This document shows positions 8,575-17,403 of a stretch of 64,000 bases of DNA, one piece after another. The notes under the pieces are model-generated. The model saw only the letters and a list, made by a program, of their open reading frames with translations, had not been told where the DNA came from and made no database searches. The DNA comes from Eubacteriaceae bacterium (GTDB lineage: Bacteria > Bacillota > Clostridia > Lachnospirales > Lachnospiraceae), in assembly GCA_902362875.1 (NCBI GenBank), contig CABIYF010000004.1, positions 92,168 to 156,167 of the forward strand. Direction: 5' to 3'. Position 1 is the first letter of the stretch. Each line of letters starts with the position of its first letter. Both the position numbers and the translations under genes were made by a program.

Positions 8575-10773
8575 TTAAAGCAATGCTTCTTTTACATAAA
8601 ATGTCATTGTTTCATATTCTTTCACTCTCATTGGAACTGGTATTCCTGCATACATAAGAGTTTTTCCATAATATTTTCTCGTGTTTCCTTCTATCACATA
8701 GATTTTTTCTGGATCCAATCCTTTAAATTTTAATAAATGGACTCTTCCATTGCTGTTACTATTTAATGCCGTATAAAACATCAATGCTTGCTCTTTTTCT
8801 TCTGATACAAATTCCCATGCAGCAAATTCAGTATTTTCCATCGGATTTGTAATCCTGTAATATTGTCCCTCACGAATTATATCAGCATATTTTTTATACT
8901 GTTCAATCTGTATCTTTACTGCTTCTTTGTCTGCATCATTCATCTGTGTTAAATCCAGCTCATAGCCAAAAGTACCTGCCATAGCTACAGCACCTCTTGT
9001 TTCAATCGGAACCGTCCTTCCAGTCTGTTCATTTGGACACACTGACACATGAGAGCCAACAGAACTAATTGGATAGCCAAAGGAACTTCCATATTGAATT
9101 TTTATTCGATCAATAGCATCTGTATTATCGCTACACCATGCCTGTGGGGCATAATACAACATTCCAGCATCAAATCTTCCTCCGCCTCCAGAACAAGACT
9201 CAATCAAAAGATCTGGATATCGTTCTACGATAGCATTTAACACATTATACAAACCTAATACATATCGATGAAGTACTTCCCCTTGACGTTGTGCTGGAAG
9301 ATCATTTGCATATACATTTCCAATACTTCGATTCATATCTAACTTGACATATTCAATATTGGCTTGATCCATTATATCAAAAAAGCATTTTTTAATGTAT
9401 TCTTGCACATCTTTTCTTCCCATATCAAGTAACAACTGATTTCTTCCTCTAAATGGTTTTCTCCCTGGAACTGTAAGACACCACTCTGGATGCTCTCGAT
9501 ACAGGCAACTGTCTTCGCTTACCATCTCTAATTCAAACCATAGTCCAAATTTCAAACCGATCTCATTAATCTGATTGACAAACTCTGACAAACTGCATCC
9601 TAATTTTTCTTCATTTACAAACCAATCACCAAGTCCACTGTTATCGTCATCACGCTTTCCAAACCAACCATCATCCATAACAAGCATTTCAATCCCAAGA
9701 TTTTTTGCCTGCTTTGCAATTTCTATCAATTTTTCCCCTGTAAAATCAAAATAGGTAGCCTCCCAATTATTCACAAGAATTGGTGGTCTTTTGTTGATAT
9801 AATTACTCCTGCAAAGATTCTCTCTAAAAATTTTATGATAATTATGTGATAATTTTTCAAAACCGCAACTACTATAGCTCATAACTACTTCTGGTGCAAT
9901 AAATTCTTGTTCTGATTCTAAGATAAAACTAAAATCATGTGGATGAATTCCCATTGCCATTCTTGTTTGAAAAAATTGATCTTGTTCAACTTCTATTACA
10001 AAGTTTCCACTATATAAAAATGAGAGTCCATAACAATCTCCATATGTTTCTGATGCATTTCTCTCGCAAAGAATTCCAAATGGATTCTGCTGATGACTAG
10101 AAGTTCCTCGAATACTTCCTATTTGGTAAATTCCCTGTGTTACTTTTGATCTTTGCATCTGTCGTTCCATGGTATGTCGTCCTGTAAAATTGATAATATC
10201 AAAATCTCCATATGAAAAATCAAGATTGGCAGAAAGAATTTTCTCAATTTGCACTTTTTCTTTACTATGATTTTTTACGATCACAGACCTTGTTATAACA
10301 TCTTGTTTTTCAAATACTCCGTATAATAATCTTACTTCAAGTCCTGTGACATCATCCTGCATTAAAATTTCTAATGTCTGTGCATCCCCTTTATGATCAA
10401 ACAATGCCGGCAATCCATCTAATGAATATTTTCCATTGTATATCTTGTGAGATTTGTATTTCAGATCAACTTGTCTGTTCCCATTTTTATTGCAAACTTC
10501 CAAGCAGCAAATTCTATAATCCCCATTATCTGCCCCTGTATATTCTTGTGGAAGTACATCAAGCGAATATGTTCTGTCATTTCCAACCTCATTAGGATTT
10601 GGAGAAAATCCTCTATCATATTTTTGGATCAGATAGCTTAAATCATCATCTCCTATATTTTTTCCATAATATAAATGAATCAATCTATCATATTTATCAA
10701 TCTGCATTTGATACATTGAATTTTCTGTATCTATTTGTATGATCTTATTATCTTTTTTAAAGTGAATACTCAT
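8575..10773 (-). CDS. aga: Alpha-galactosidase, GH36
   Basis: A 732-residue cytoplasmic-type enzyme (no signal peptide), the usual length of GH36 group I tetrameric alpha-galactosidases. It hydrolyses terminal alpha-1,6-galactose from melibiose and raffinose-family sugars. Visible motifs are LVMDDGWFGKRDDD, YVKLDMNRS with the nucleophile Asp near residue 479, LLIESCSGGGGRFD, and WCSDNTDAIDR with the acid/base Asp near residue 549. It lies between the permease genes and msmK, so imported galactosides are cleaved inside the cell and the sucrose released can go to the phosphorylase at 17.4 kb. Confidence 0.95.
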   Translation of the reverse strand: MSIHFKKDNKIIQIDTENSMYQMQIDKYDRLIHLYYGKNIGDDDLSYLIQKYDRGFSPNPNEVGNDRTYSLDVLPQEYTGADNGDYRICCLEVCNKNGNRQVDLKYKSHKIYNGKYSLDGLPALFDHKGDAQTLEILMQDDVTGLEVRLLYGVFEKQDVITRSVIVKNHSKEKVQIEKILSANLDFSYGDFDIINFTGRHTMERQMQRSKVTQGIYQIGSIRGTSSHQQNPFGILCERNASETYGDCYGLSFLYSGNFVIEVEQDQFFQTRMAMGIHPHDFSFILESEQEFIAPEVVMSYSSCGFEKLSHNYHKIFRENLCRSNYINKRPPILVNNWEATYFDFTGEKLIEIAKQAKNLGIEMLVMDDGWFGKRDDDNSGLGDWFVNEEKLGCSLSEFVNQINEIGLKFGLWFELEMVSEDSCLYREHPEWCLTVPGRKPFRGRNQLLLDMGRKDVQEYIKKCFFDIMDQANIEYVKLDMNRSIGNVYANDLPAQRQGEVLHRYVLGLYNVLNAIVERYPDLLIESCSGGGGRFDAGMLYYAPQAWCSDNTDAIDRIKIQYGSSFGYPISSVGSHVSVCPNEQTGRTVPIETRGAVAMAGTFGYELDLTQMNDADKEAVKIQIEQYKKYADIIREGQYYRITNPMENTEFAAWEFVSEEKEQALMFYTALNSNSNGRVHLLKFKGLDPEKIYVIEGNTRKYYGKTLMYAGIPVPMRVKEYETMTFYVKEALL

Positions 10774-10820
10774 CCTTCTTCCTTTCTATGGTGTCAATTC
10801 TAAAACCTTTCATTTTACAT

Positions 10821-11687
10821 TTATTTTACTGAACCATTTACTACACCGTTAATAATCTGTTTCTGTGCAAATAAATATAAAATCAAAATAGGTACTAATG
10901 CTAATAAATAGGATGCAAATGCCAAGTTATAATTAGTTCCAAACTGAGTCTGGAATAAAAGCTGTGCTAAAGGTAATGTTGTATCCTTACCACTTCCACC
11001 ACTTAGAATAACCAGTGGCGTCATAACATCATTCCATACACTCAGTGCCGTTAAAACAATAACTGTGGCATGCATCGGTTTTAATAATGGAAAGATCACT
11101 TTCCAAAATGTTGTCCAAGTCGTTGCACCATCTACATAAGCCGCTTCTTCCAACGCTAATGGTATATTCTTTAAATACCCTGTATATAACAATAAATTCA
11201 TCGGGAAGAAAAATACCGTATACAGTATGATCAATCCAAGTTTATTATCAATTCCAATAATACTTGTCTCTTTTACAAGCGGAAGCATCAACATTGAAAA
11301 TGGAACAAACATTCCACTGATAAAGTATAAATAAAGGAAGTTAAAGCTCTTATGTTTATTCATTTTTCGTCCAATCGCATATGCTGCCATAGAATGAAAG
11401 ATAACAACAACAATCAATGTCACGATTGTGATAAACAAAGAATTACCTATTGTATGAAAGAAATCTGTTGTCTGAATCGCCTGAATAAAATTTTGAAAAC
11501 TGAAATGTCGTGGAAGCGCCAATGCTCCAGAAACATCATTTGTCATCTCTGTAGGCTGTTTAAATGCAATTATCACTGTCATATATAAAGGAAAAACTAT
11601 TGTCAATGCCAACAGAATCAGCAATAAGGTCCTTCCCCAAACTGCCATATTTCCTTTATCCTTTATTCTTTTCTTAATCGTTGCCAT
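10821..11687 (-). CDS. msmG: Sugar ABC transporter permease (MsmG type)
   Basis: A 288-residue inner-membrane protein with six predicted helices and the EAA-loop signature EEAAYVDGATTWTTFWKVIFP, which contacts the ATPase. It is the second permease of the importer. Its ATG overlaps the stop of msmF by one base (TAATG), indicating translational coupling. Homologues act with MsmE, MsmF and MsmK on raffinose, stachyose and related sugars. Confidence 0.9.
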   Translation of the reverse strand: MATIKKRIKDKGNMAVWGRTLLLILLALTIVFPLYMTVIIAFKQPTEMTNDVSGALALPRHFSFQNFIQAIQTTDFFHTIGNSLFITIVTLIVVVIFHSMAAYAIGRKMNKHKSFNFLYLYFISGMFVPFSMLMLPLVKETSIIGIDNKLGLIILYTVFFFPMNLLLYTGYLKNIPLALEEAAYVDGATTWTTFWKVIFPLLKPMHATVIVLTALSVWNDVMTPLVILSGGSGKDTTLPLAQLLFQTQFGTNYNLAFASYLLALVPILILYLFAQKQIINGVVNGSVK

Positions 11688-12556
11688 TATAACTGTACCT
11701 CCCTCTTATTTAAAAACTTCATCTGAAATACAGAAATTAATACAATTACTATAAAATAGATTACTGAGTTTGCACACTGATATCCAAACTGACTTCCGCT
11801 AAGTCCTGTCTTATAAATAAGATATGATATGGATTCTGTAGAACTATTTGGTCCTCCTCCAGTCATTGCTACAATCTGATCAAAAGCCATTAAAAAGTTT
11901 TTCATACATAATACCATATTAATCGTAAAAAATGGTGCTATCAAAGGAAATGAAATATGCCAGAATTTTTGCCATGGACTAGCTCCATCAATGGCTGCTG
12001 CTTCATATACATCCCCAGGAATTGTCTGTAAACCAGAAATGTAAATAATCGTATTAAAGGCAATTGCCTGCCATGCTGTACATATAATGATCGCAAACCA
12101 AGCAGTACTTTCATTACTTAAAAGACTGGTACTTAAAAATTCATTTCCGATCAATTTTCCAAAGCTTGGAAGAATAAATGTAAAAAAGAAATTAAATACA
12201 TAACCTACAACTAATCCTCCAAGAATATTTGGTAAAAAATACAGACCTCTGAAAAAACTTTTTCCTTTAATTTTTGAATTTAACAAAACTGCAAGGCAGA
12301 TACTGATCACATTTACTATGATTGTTGCTGTTATTGCAAACTTAAATGTAAAGAAATATGAATTCAAAATTCTGCTATCCTTAAACATATCGAAATAATT
12401 CTGAAACCCTACCCAGTTGAAATCTCCAAAACCTCTAGAATCTGTCAAACTGTATACAACTGCATTAATTAACGGGAACGTGTTAAATGCAAAGAAACAG
12501 ATCAATATTGGAAGTACAAATAATTTATAGGTTTTTCCAAGTTTAACTTTCTTCAT
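11687..12556 (-). CDS. msmF: Sugar ABC transporter permease (MsmF type)
   Basis: A 289-residue membrane protein with six helices starting LFVLPILICFFAFNTFPLI. The coupling loop reads DVYEAAAIDGASPWQKFW. It pairs with MsmG to form the importer channel. AAAGGAGGATG precedes the ATG and the gene lies 13 bp after msmE. Confidence 0.9.
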   Translation of the reverse strand: MKKVKLGKTYKLFVLPILICFFAFNTFPLINAVVYSLTDSRGFGDFNWVGFQNYFDMFKDSRILNSYFFTFKFAITATIIVNVISICLAVLLNSKIKGKSFFRGLYFLPNILGGLVVGYVFNFFFTFILPSFGKLIGNEFLSTSLLSNESTAWFAIIICTAWQAIAFNTIIYISGLQTIPGDVYEAAAIDGASPWQKFWHISFPLIAPFFTINMVLCMKNFLMAFDQIVAMTGGGPNSSTESISYLIYKTGLSGSQFGYQCANSVIYFIVIVLISVFQMKFLNKREVQL

Positions 12557-12569
12557 AACATCCTCCTTT

Positions 12570-13832
12570 TTATTTCTGAAGTTTTCGAATTAAATTTCGA
12601 TTACTCTTCTTCCATTCTGTATCAAACTTATTTAAAAATGTTTTCATATCATTGTTCATTAAGTATCCTTGGATCATATCACCTGCTGGAAGATCTGCTG
12701 GATAATGATGATCTGGAAAGTCAACAACCTTATTATTATTAAAATATTTTTCCATTTCTTTTAAATCAGCTGGAACAGGGAATTTTCCTTTGATGCAGGA
12801 AACAGAACTAGATTGTTTCATATAGGTTGCAACATTTTCATCTTGTAACATAAAGTCAATAAATTTTAAACATTCTTTTTTATGATCTGCCTTCATAACG
12901 CTAAACATAACATCAATTCCTGATACTAATTTTGTTTTTGATGCATCATTTAATACAGGTAATGTAAACGCACCAAGATTCATGTCTGGATTTGTACTTC
13001 GAATCTGAGGAATTGCAAAGTTTCCAGTAAGAAGCATTGCAGAATCACCTTTACTAAAAGCAGTCGTTCCATCATTATAAGAATATGCAAATGGATCCTT
13101 CTGCCCATAATTTAAAAGTTCTTTCAATTTTTTAGCCGGTTCTCCATAATGATTTGAGAAAGAATCTTTTCCTTGATTAACGTTATCATAAATTGTTGTT
13201 GAAGTAAGGTTTGCTGCTAATGCATTCCATGGAGTAATTCCTGTCCAGGAATCTTTTAACATAAAATAAAAAGGTGTCTCTCCATCTGATTTAATCTGTT
13301 TACAAAGAGCGATAAATTCATCCCATGTCTCAGGAATCTTCCATCCATATTTTTTGAACATATCTCTATTATAAAGAACACCCGCAGCATTTGCTGCATA
13401 TGGTACACAATATGTTCCTTTTTTCTTACTCAGTTCCAATTGCTTTGCCATATCTTTATAAACATCTTTTACTTTATCAAGTCCTTTATAATCGCTTATG
13501 TCTACTATCGTATCTGCATCTACAAAATCAGCATAAGAACGTTCACCACCTAAAATCGCTATATCTGGTGGATTTTCTTTTACCAAACGAGTTTTCAAAA
13601 TTGTCAGGGCATCACTTGGTGAATCCATCTGAATGTGAATATTAGGATTTTCTTTTTCAAATTTATCAATCATCTTTTGCAAGATGTCTACGGTCTCCCT
13701 TTTATAATTTAATATATTAATAGTTACCTTTTTACCTGAATCTTGATTCGAACGACCACATCCTATCGATACCACACTAATCATGCATATTATCATAATA
13801 AATGAGATAATTCTTGACCATTGTTTTTTCAA
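12570..13832 (-). CDS. msmE: Extracellular sugar-binding lipoprotein (MsmE type)
   Basis: A 420-residue lipoprotein. A signal peptide with lipobox VSIGC precedes an acylated Cys near residue 25, followed by a bacterial extracellular solute-binding protein family 1 fold (INILNYKRETVDILQK at the N-lobe, DSPSDALTILKTRL, GTYCVPYAANAAGVLYNRD). It captures oligosaccharides outside the cell for MsmFG. The start is a TTG, with GGAGGATAAGCA upstream. It is the first gene of the operon and faces the divergent AraC regulator. Confidence 0.9.
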   Translation of the reverse strand: MKKQWSRIISFIMIICMISVVSIGCGRSNQDSGKKVTINILNYKRETVDILQKMIDKFEKENPNIHIQMDSPSDALTILKTRLVKENPPDIAILGGERSYADFVDADTIVDISDYKGLDKVKDVYKDMAKQLELSKKKGTYCVPYAANAAGVLYNRDMFKKYGWKIPETWDEFIALCKQIKSDGETPFYFMLKDSWTGITPWNALAANLTSTTIYDNVNQGKDSFSNHYGEPAKKLKELLNYGQKDPFAYSYNDGTTAFSKGDSAMLLTGNFAIPQIRSTNPDMNLGAFTLPVLNDASKTKLVSGIDVMFSVMKADHKKECLKFIDFMLQDENVATYMKQSSSVSCIKGKFPVPADLKEMEKYFNNNKVVDFPDHHYPADLPAGDMIQGYLMNNDMKTFLNKFDTEWKKSNRNLIRKLQK

Positions 13833-13897
13833 ATGCTTATCCTCCTTTTTTATAATCTTTGTACAACTATTCCTCGAGAAACTGACTTTATTATAGC

Positions 13898-13926
13898 ATT
13901 ATACACAAAAACAAGGAATGGATTAA
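13898..13926 (-). promoter_or_regulatory. Promoter of the msm/aga operon
   Basis: TATAAT (13898-13903, minus strand) lies 17 bp from a weak -35 TTAATC (13921-13926). A poor -35 with a perfect -10 suggests dependence on an activator, here the divergent AraC protein. Confidence 0.5.
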
Positions 13927-13933
13927 CTTAAGA

Positions 13934-14000
13934 TATTATATATCAAAATACTATCTATCCCTTTTTTTGTTGAACTCATCTAGCATTTTGATATATAATA
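13934..14000. promoter_or_regulatory. Perfect 16-bp inverted repeat, candidate MsmR operator
   Basis: Arms at 13934-13949 and 13985-14000 (TATTATATATCAAAAT and its exact complement) are separated by 35 bp, between the divergent msmE and AraC genes. The left arm lies just upstream of the weak -35 of the operon. Likely a pair of AraC-type binding sites. Confidence 0.5.
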
Positions 14001-14042
14001 AAAAAAAAACCTTATATTCATTTATTTATGAAAGGAGTCTCT

Positions 14043-14903
14043 ATGAGCCAAAATACTTTTTCCATGTTCCCGAATGAACGATTTATTGATCTTAATATAT
14101 ACCAATTTGGTTATGAACAATGTTCCCCCTTACATTCCTTTGGACCATTTGTCAGGAATCATTATCTCTTTCATTATATAATTTCAGGAAAAGGAACTCT
14201 TCTTTCTACTTACCAAAACCAACTACGAGAATATAAATTAGAAAAAGATATGGGATTTCTGATTTGTCCAAATACGATTAATCACTACTTTGCCGATGAA
14301 AATGATCCCTGGGAATACACTTGGGTTGAATTTGATGGTATGAAAGTAAAAGAATTTCTTGATCAATCTGGGATTACTTTCAAAAATCCTATTTATCACC
14401 CCAATTCTATAGAATCAGCTCATAAACTTCGTGATCTAATTTTATATATAGCCCATCATTCGAATGAACCTCCCCTTCATTTAATTGGTTATATGTATCT
14501 GATTCTAAATCAGTTGATTCAGTCTTCCAGCTCTAAACATGATGTTCAATCTGGAAAATTAAGCGATTTTTATATAAAAGAGGCTATTTCATTTATTGAA
14601 CAAAATTATATGCGCAATATTACTGTCGAAAATATGGCACAATTTTGTAACCTTAATCGAAGTTACTTTGGAAAGATCTTTCATGATAACATCGGAAAAA
14701 GTCCACAACAATTTTTAATTTCTTATCGCATGGGAAAAGCTGCTGATCAATTAAAAACAACAGACCTTCCTATCAAAGATATCTGTGAAAATGTTGGCTA
14801 TCCAAATCAGCTACATTTCTCACGGGCTTTTAAAAATACATATGGTATATCTCCAAGTGAATATAGAAAACAAAACCATATTATCAAAAAAGATGATGAA
14901 TAA
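14043..14903 (+). CDS. msmR: AraC family transcriptional regulator of the galactoside operon (MsmR-like)
   Basis: About 286 residues. An N-terminal cupin sugar-binding domain (HYLFHYIISGKGTLLS, ending in the FEFDG-like WVEFDGMKVKEFL) precedes a C-terminal double helix-turn-helix (ITVENMAQFCNLNRSYFGKIF and PIKDICENVGYPNQLHFSRAF, GISPSEYRK). The ATG at 14043 has GAAAGGAG upstream; a longer start at 14028 would overlap that site. It is divergent from msmE, so it most likely activates the operon in response to an alpha-galactoside. Confidence 0.88.
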   Translation: MSQNTFSMFPNERFIDLNIYQFGYEQCSPLHSFGPFVRNHYLFHYIISGKGTLLSTYQNQLREYKLEKDMGFLICPNTINHYFADENDPWEYTWVEFDGMKVKEFLDQSGITFKNPIYHPNSIESAHKLRDLILYIAHHSNEPPLHLIGYMYLILNQLIQSSSSKHDVQSGKLSDFYIKEAISFIEQNYMRNITVENMAQFCNLNRSYFGKIFHDNIGKSPQQFLISYRMGKAADQLKTTDLPIKDICENVGYPNQLHFSRAFKNTYGISPSEYRKQNHIIKKDDE

Positions 14904-14906
14904 TCT

Positions 14907-14936
14907 AAAAAAGCTGCCACATAGGACAGCTTTTTT
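14907..14936. terminator. Bidirectional terminator
   Basis: AAAAAAGCTG and CAGCTTTTTT form a hairpin with tracts on both sides, between the convergent msmR and the phosphoesterase gene. Confidence 0.85.
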
Positions 14937-14954
14937 AAATTTCTTATTTATTTT

Positions 14955-15545
14955 TCACCATTCAATTACATAATGATCATATGCATTTACAATGATCGTG
15001 TTTTTATATTGTGATACTCTGTTCATATCGTGTCCATAATTTAAATGAATATGTCCATGAACAAAGAATCTTGGATGCCAGTAGTCTATAATTTTTTGAA
15101 ATGCCTGAAATCCCTGATGTGGATAATCTCTTCCATCATTCACCTTAAATGCTGGCGCATGCGTCACTAAAATATCAATTCCACTATGCTTTTTTAAAGC
15201 AAACCATAATTTTCGAAATCTACGATTCATTTCTTTTTGCGTATATTGAAATTTTCCACCATTATAATCAATGGATCCTCCCAGACCCATAATTCTGATT
15301 CCTTTGTATACAACGATCCGGTCTTCCACAGAAATGCATCCAAGCGGTGGATCACTCTCATAAATTTCATCATGATTTCCATGAACGTACAGCACATCCC
15401 CATGAAAAAAAGTAGCCAGAAATGATAAATATTTTGGATTTAAATCTCCACAAGAAATAATCAACTCAATTCCTTCTAACTTTTTTGGATGAAAATAATC
15501 CCATAAAGATTTGGATTCTACATCGGCTATTACTAATATTTTCAT
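14955..15545 (-). CDS. Calcineurin-like metallophosphoesterase
   Basis: A 196-residue single-domain protein with the metallophosphoesterase motifs: D-V-E in LVIADVESKSL (a divergent first motif), SCGDLN, YVHGNHDEIY, ILVTHAP and FVHGHIHLNYG. It probably hydrolyses a phosphoester with two metal ions; the substrate is unknown. It is the last gene after sucrose phosphorylase and the BMP-like gene, with one base between it and the latter. Confidence 0.85.
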   Translation of the reverse strand: MKILVIADVESKSLWDYFHPKKLEGIELIISCGDLNPKYLSFLATFFHGDVLYVHGNHDEIYESDPPLGCISVEDRIVVYKGIRIMGLGGSIDYNGGKFQYTQKEMNRRFRKLWFALKKHSGIDILVTHAPAFKVNDGRDYPHQGFQAFQKIIDYWHPRFFVHGHIHLNYGHDMNRVSQYKNTIIVNAYDHYVIEW

Positions 15546-15546
15546 C

Positions 15547-17400
15547 TTACAATCCTTTTTTGGCTGTTTTTGTTCCTTGCAACTCTACAATTTTTTTTGC
15601 TGATTCTTCCAAATTATCAATCGACGGAATTTCTCCTATAATATTTTCATAAAGGAAATCCATCCCAATTATATCTGTCGCACACATATCTTCATAAATT
15701 CGAAACCTTCCATCCGCAATTGATTGTTTTACAAATTCTATGAATCGTTTTGTTTCTTCGTCTAGACAACTAGTATAAGCAATTGAAACTGCCCCTGCAG
15801 ATAATCCCCACCAATAACTGATTGCTTTCCCTTCCTTCAAAAAATTATTACGATCCCAACTTTTATCAAAAATACTTTTTATAATCTTTTCATAGAAAAC
15901 ATTCCAATTCCATATCGGTATTGCAATATGTTGAATTTCATCTCCTTTTTTAGAAAATAATCCAAATTCGCTACATTGCTGATCCGGTGTTGTTAAATCC
16001 TGTCCCAAAATATAAGTTATATTCTGATCATCCAATATTCTCTTTGTGTCATTCTTTACTGTAGACCACACTAAATGTATCTTTGCTCTAGGATTTGTCA
16101 TCCTTACTCCCAACGCAAAAGCATTAATATTTGAAATCATTCCATATATCGGATAATCTGCTATGTAACCTATTTGATCTGTATCTGTTAAAATTCCTGC
16201 AAGTAAACCTAGAAGAAATCTTGTCTCATAAAACTTTCCATAATAGGTTCTCATGTGTCCGCACCATATATTTAAAGAACAATTAAGAATTTTAATTTTA
16301 GGATATTCTACTGACATTTTCAGACTTGCATTTAAAAGAACAGGTGTTGTTGTAAAAATCACCTGACATCCTCTTTCAATTGCATTTTTTATAGCCTGAA
16401 TTGCTTGTTCCTCATTTTTTATATCATCATATGTTATCACTGAAATTTTATCCCCAAATTTCTTCTCCAGTTGTTTTTTCCCTTCCATATGGCTATATGT
16501 CCATATACTTGTTTTTGCTGACTTTACATTAATAAAAGCTATTTCAAGATGCTTTTTCTGAAATAGTAATCCCATTTTTGCTTCAGATTTTTCAGGCATT
16601 TCCAACAATTTTGTATCATTCTTTTTTCCAAACAAAACCATATAATCCCATGCTTTTAACATATTTTTCTGCATCTGCATTTTATCTTCTTCCAGCCATG
16701 CTTTGGCCCCAAAGATTTTAATATATGATAATATTGCATCTCCTATTGTTCCTGGATATTTTTTCATTTTTTTCATAGCCATAACCATATTATAATATGA
16801 TGACTGAAAATCTTTCTGATTTTTTTCACTCCATGGAATTTCAAATATATTCAAAAAATAATTCGCTAATTCTGAAAATCTTTGTGATTTTTGAAAATAG
16901 ATATTATAATTTTTGGATAATCTGTAAAAATCCAAAAACTCATAATAAATCTGATTTTCTTCTGTATGATCTTTTTGAGGAATGAGTCTTATGACATTGG
17001 CTAAAACACTGTCTGCTCCTTCATACTTTAATACACTGACCCTCTTATTTCCTTCTTGAATATAAAACTGATGCATAAACTCATAAGCGATAACTGGTTC
17101 ACGAATTCCTACTTGTAAATGACTTTGATACAAAGCATCCCACTTTATAGCGAATTCTGATTTTTCATCCAGCAGTGGATAAAAGCTCCTTGAAAAAGCA
17201 TTCGTTCTTCCTTTTGTCTTTGTCCCAATGATCAGGTCGATCGGGATATACAGCAAACCTATATCTTGCTCTGCTACAATATCTGTAAATGATAATATCT
17301 CATCTAACACCTGAACATAGGGATATCTGCCTTTGACAGAATCCCCTCGATATTCTTTTAACCCTAACTTTCTTGCCTTTTCATATTCTTCCAATGCCAT
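15547..17400 (-). CDS. BMP-type substrate-binding protein with N-terminal ParB-like domain
   Basis: A 617-residue protein without signal peptide or lipobox. The N-terminal third contains a ParB/sulfiredoxin-like motif, YIQEGNKRVSVLKYEG. The C-terminal half (from about 275) has the Bmp (basic membrane protein/PnrA-like) fold, with LEIAFINVKSAKTSIWTYSH, GCQVIFTTTPVLLNASLK, LLGLLAGILTDTDQIGYIADYP and NAFALGVRMTNP. BMP proteins normally bind nucleosides outside the cell; without export this one probably senses a ligand in the cytoplasm. It sits between sucrose phosphorylase (3 bp gap) and a phosphoesterase. Role unknown. Confidence 0.75.
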   Translation of the reverse strand: MALEEYEKARKLGLKEYRGDSVKGRYPYVQVLDEILSFTDIVAEQDIGLLYIPIDLIIGTKTKGRTNAFSRSFYPLLDEKSEFAIKWDALYQSHLQVGIREPVIAYEFMHQFYIQEGNKRVSVLKYEGADSVLANVIRLIPQKDHTEENQIYYEFLDFYRLSKNYNIYFQKSQRFSELANYFLNIFEIPWSEKNQKDFQSSYYNMVMAMKKMKKYPGTIGDAILSYIKIFGAKAWLEEDKMQMQKNMLKAWDYMVLFGKKNDTKLLEMPEKSEAKMGLLFQKKHLEIAFINVKSAKTSIWTYSHMEGKKQLEKKFGDKISVITYDDIKNEEQAIQAIKNAIERGCQVIFTTTPVLLNASLKMSVEYPKIKILNCSLNIWCGHMRTYYGKFYETRFLLGLLAGILTDTDQIGYIADYPIYGMISNINAFALGVRMTNPRAKIHLVWSTVKNDTKRILDDQNITYILGQDLTTPDQQCSEFGLFSKKGDEIQHIAIPIWNWNVFYEKIIKSIFDKSWDRNNFLKEGKAISYWWGLSAGAVSIAYTSCLDEETKRFIEFVKQSIADGRFRIYEDMCATDIIGMDFLYENIIGEIPSIDNLEESAKKIVELQGTKTAKKGL

Positions 17401-17403
17401 TGC

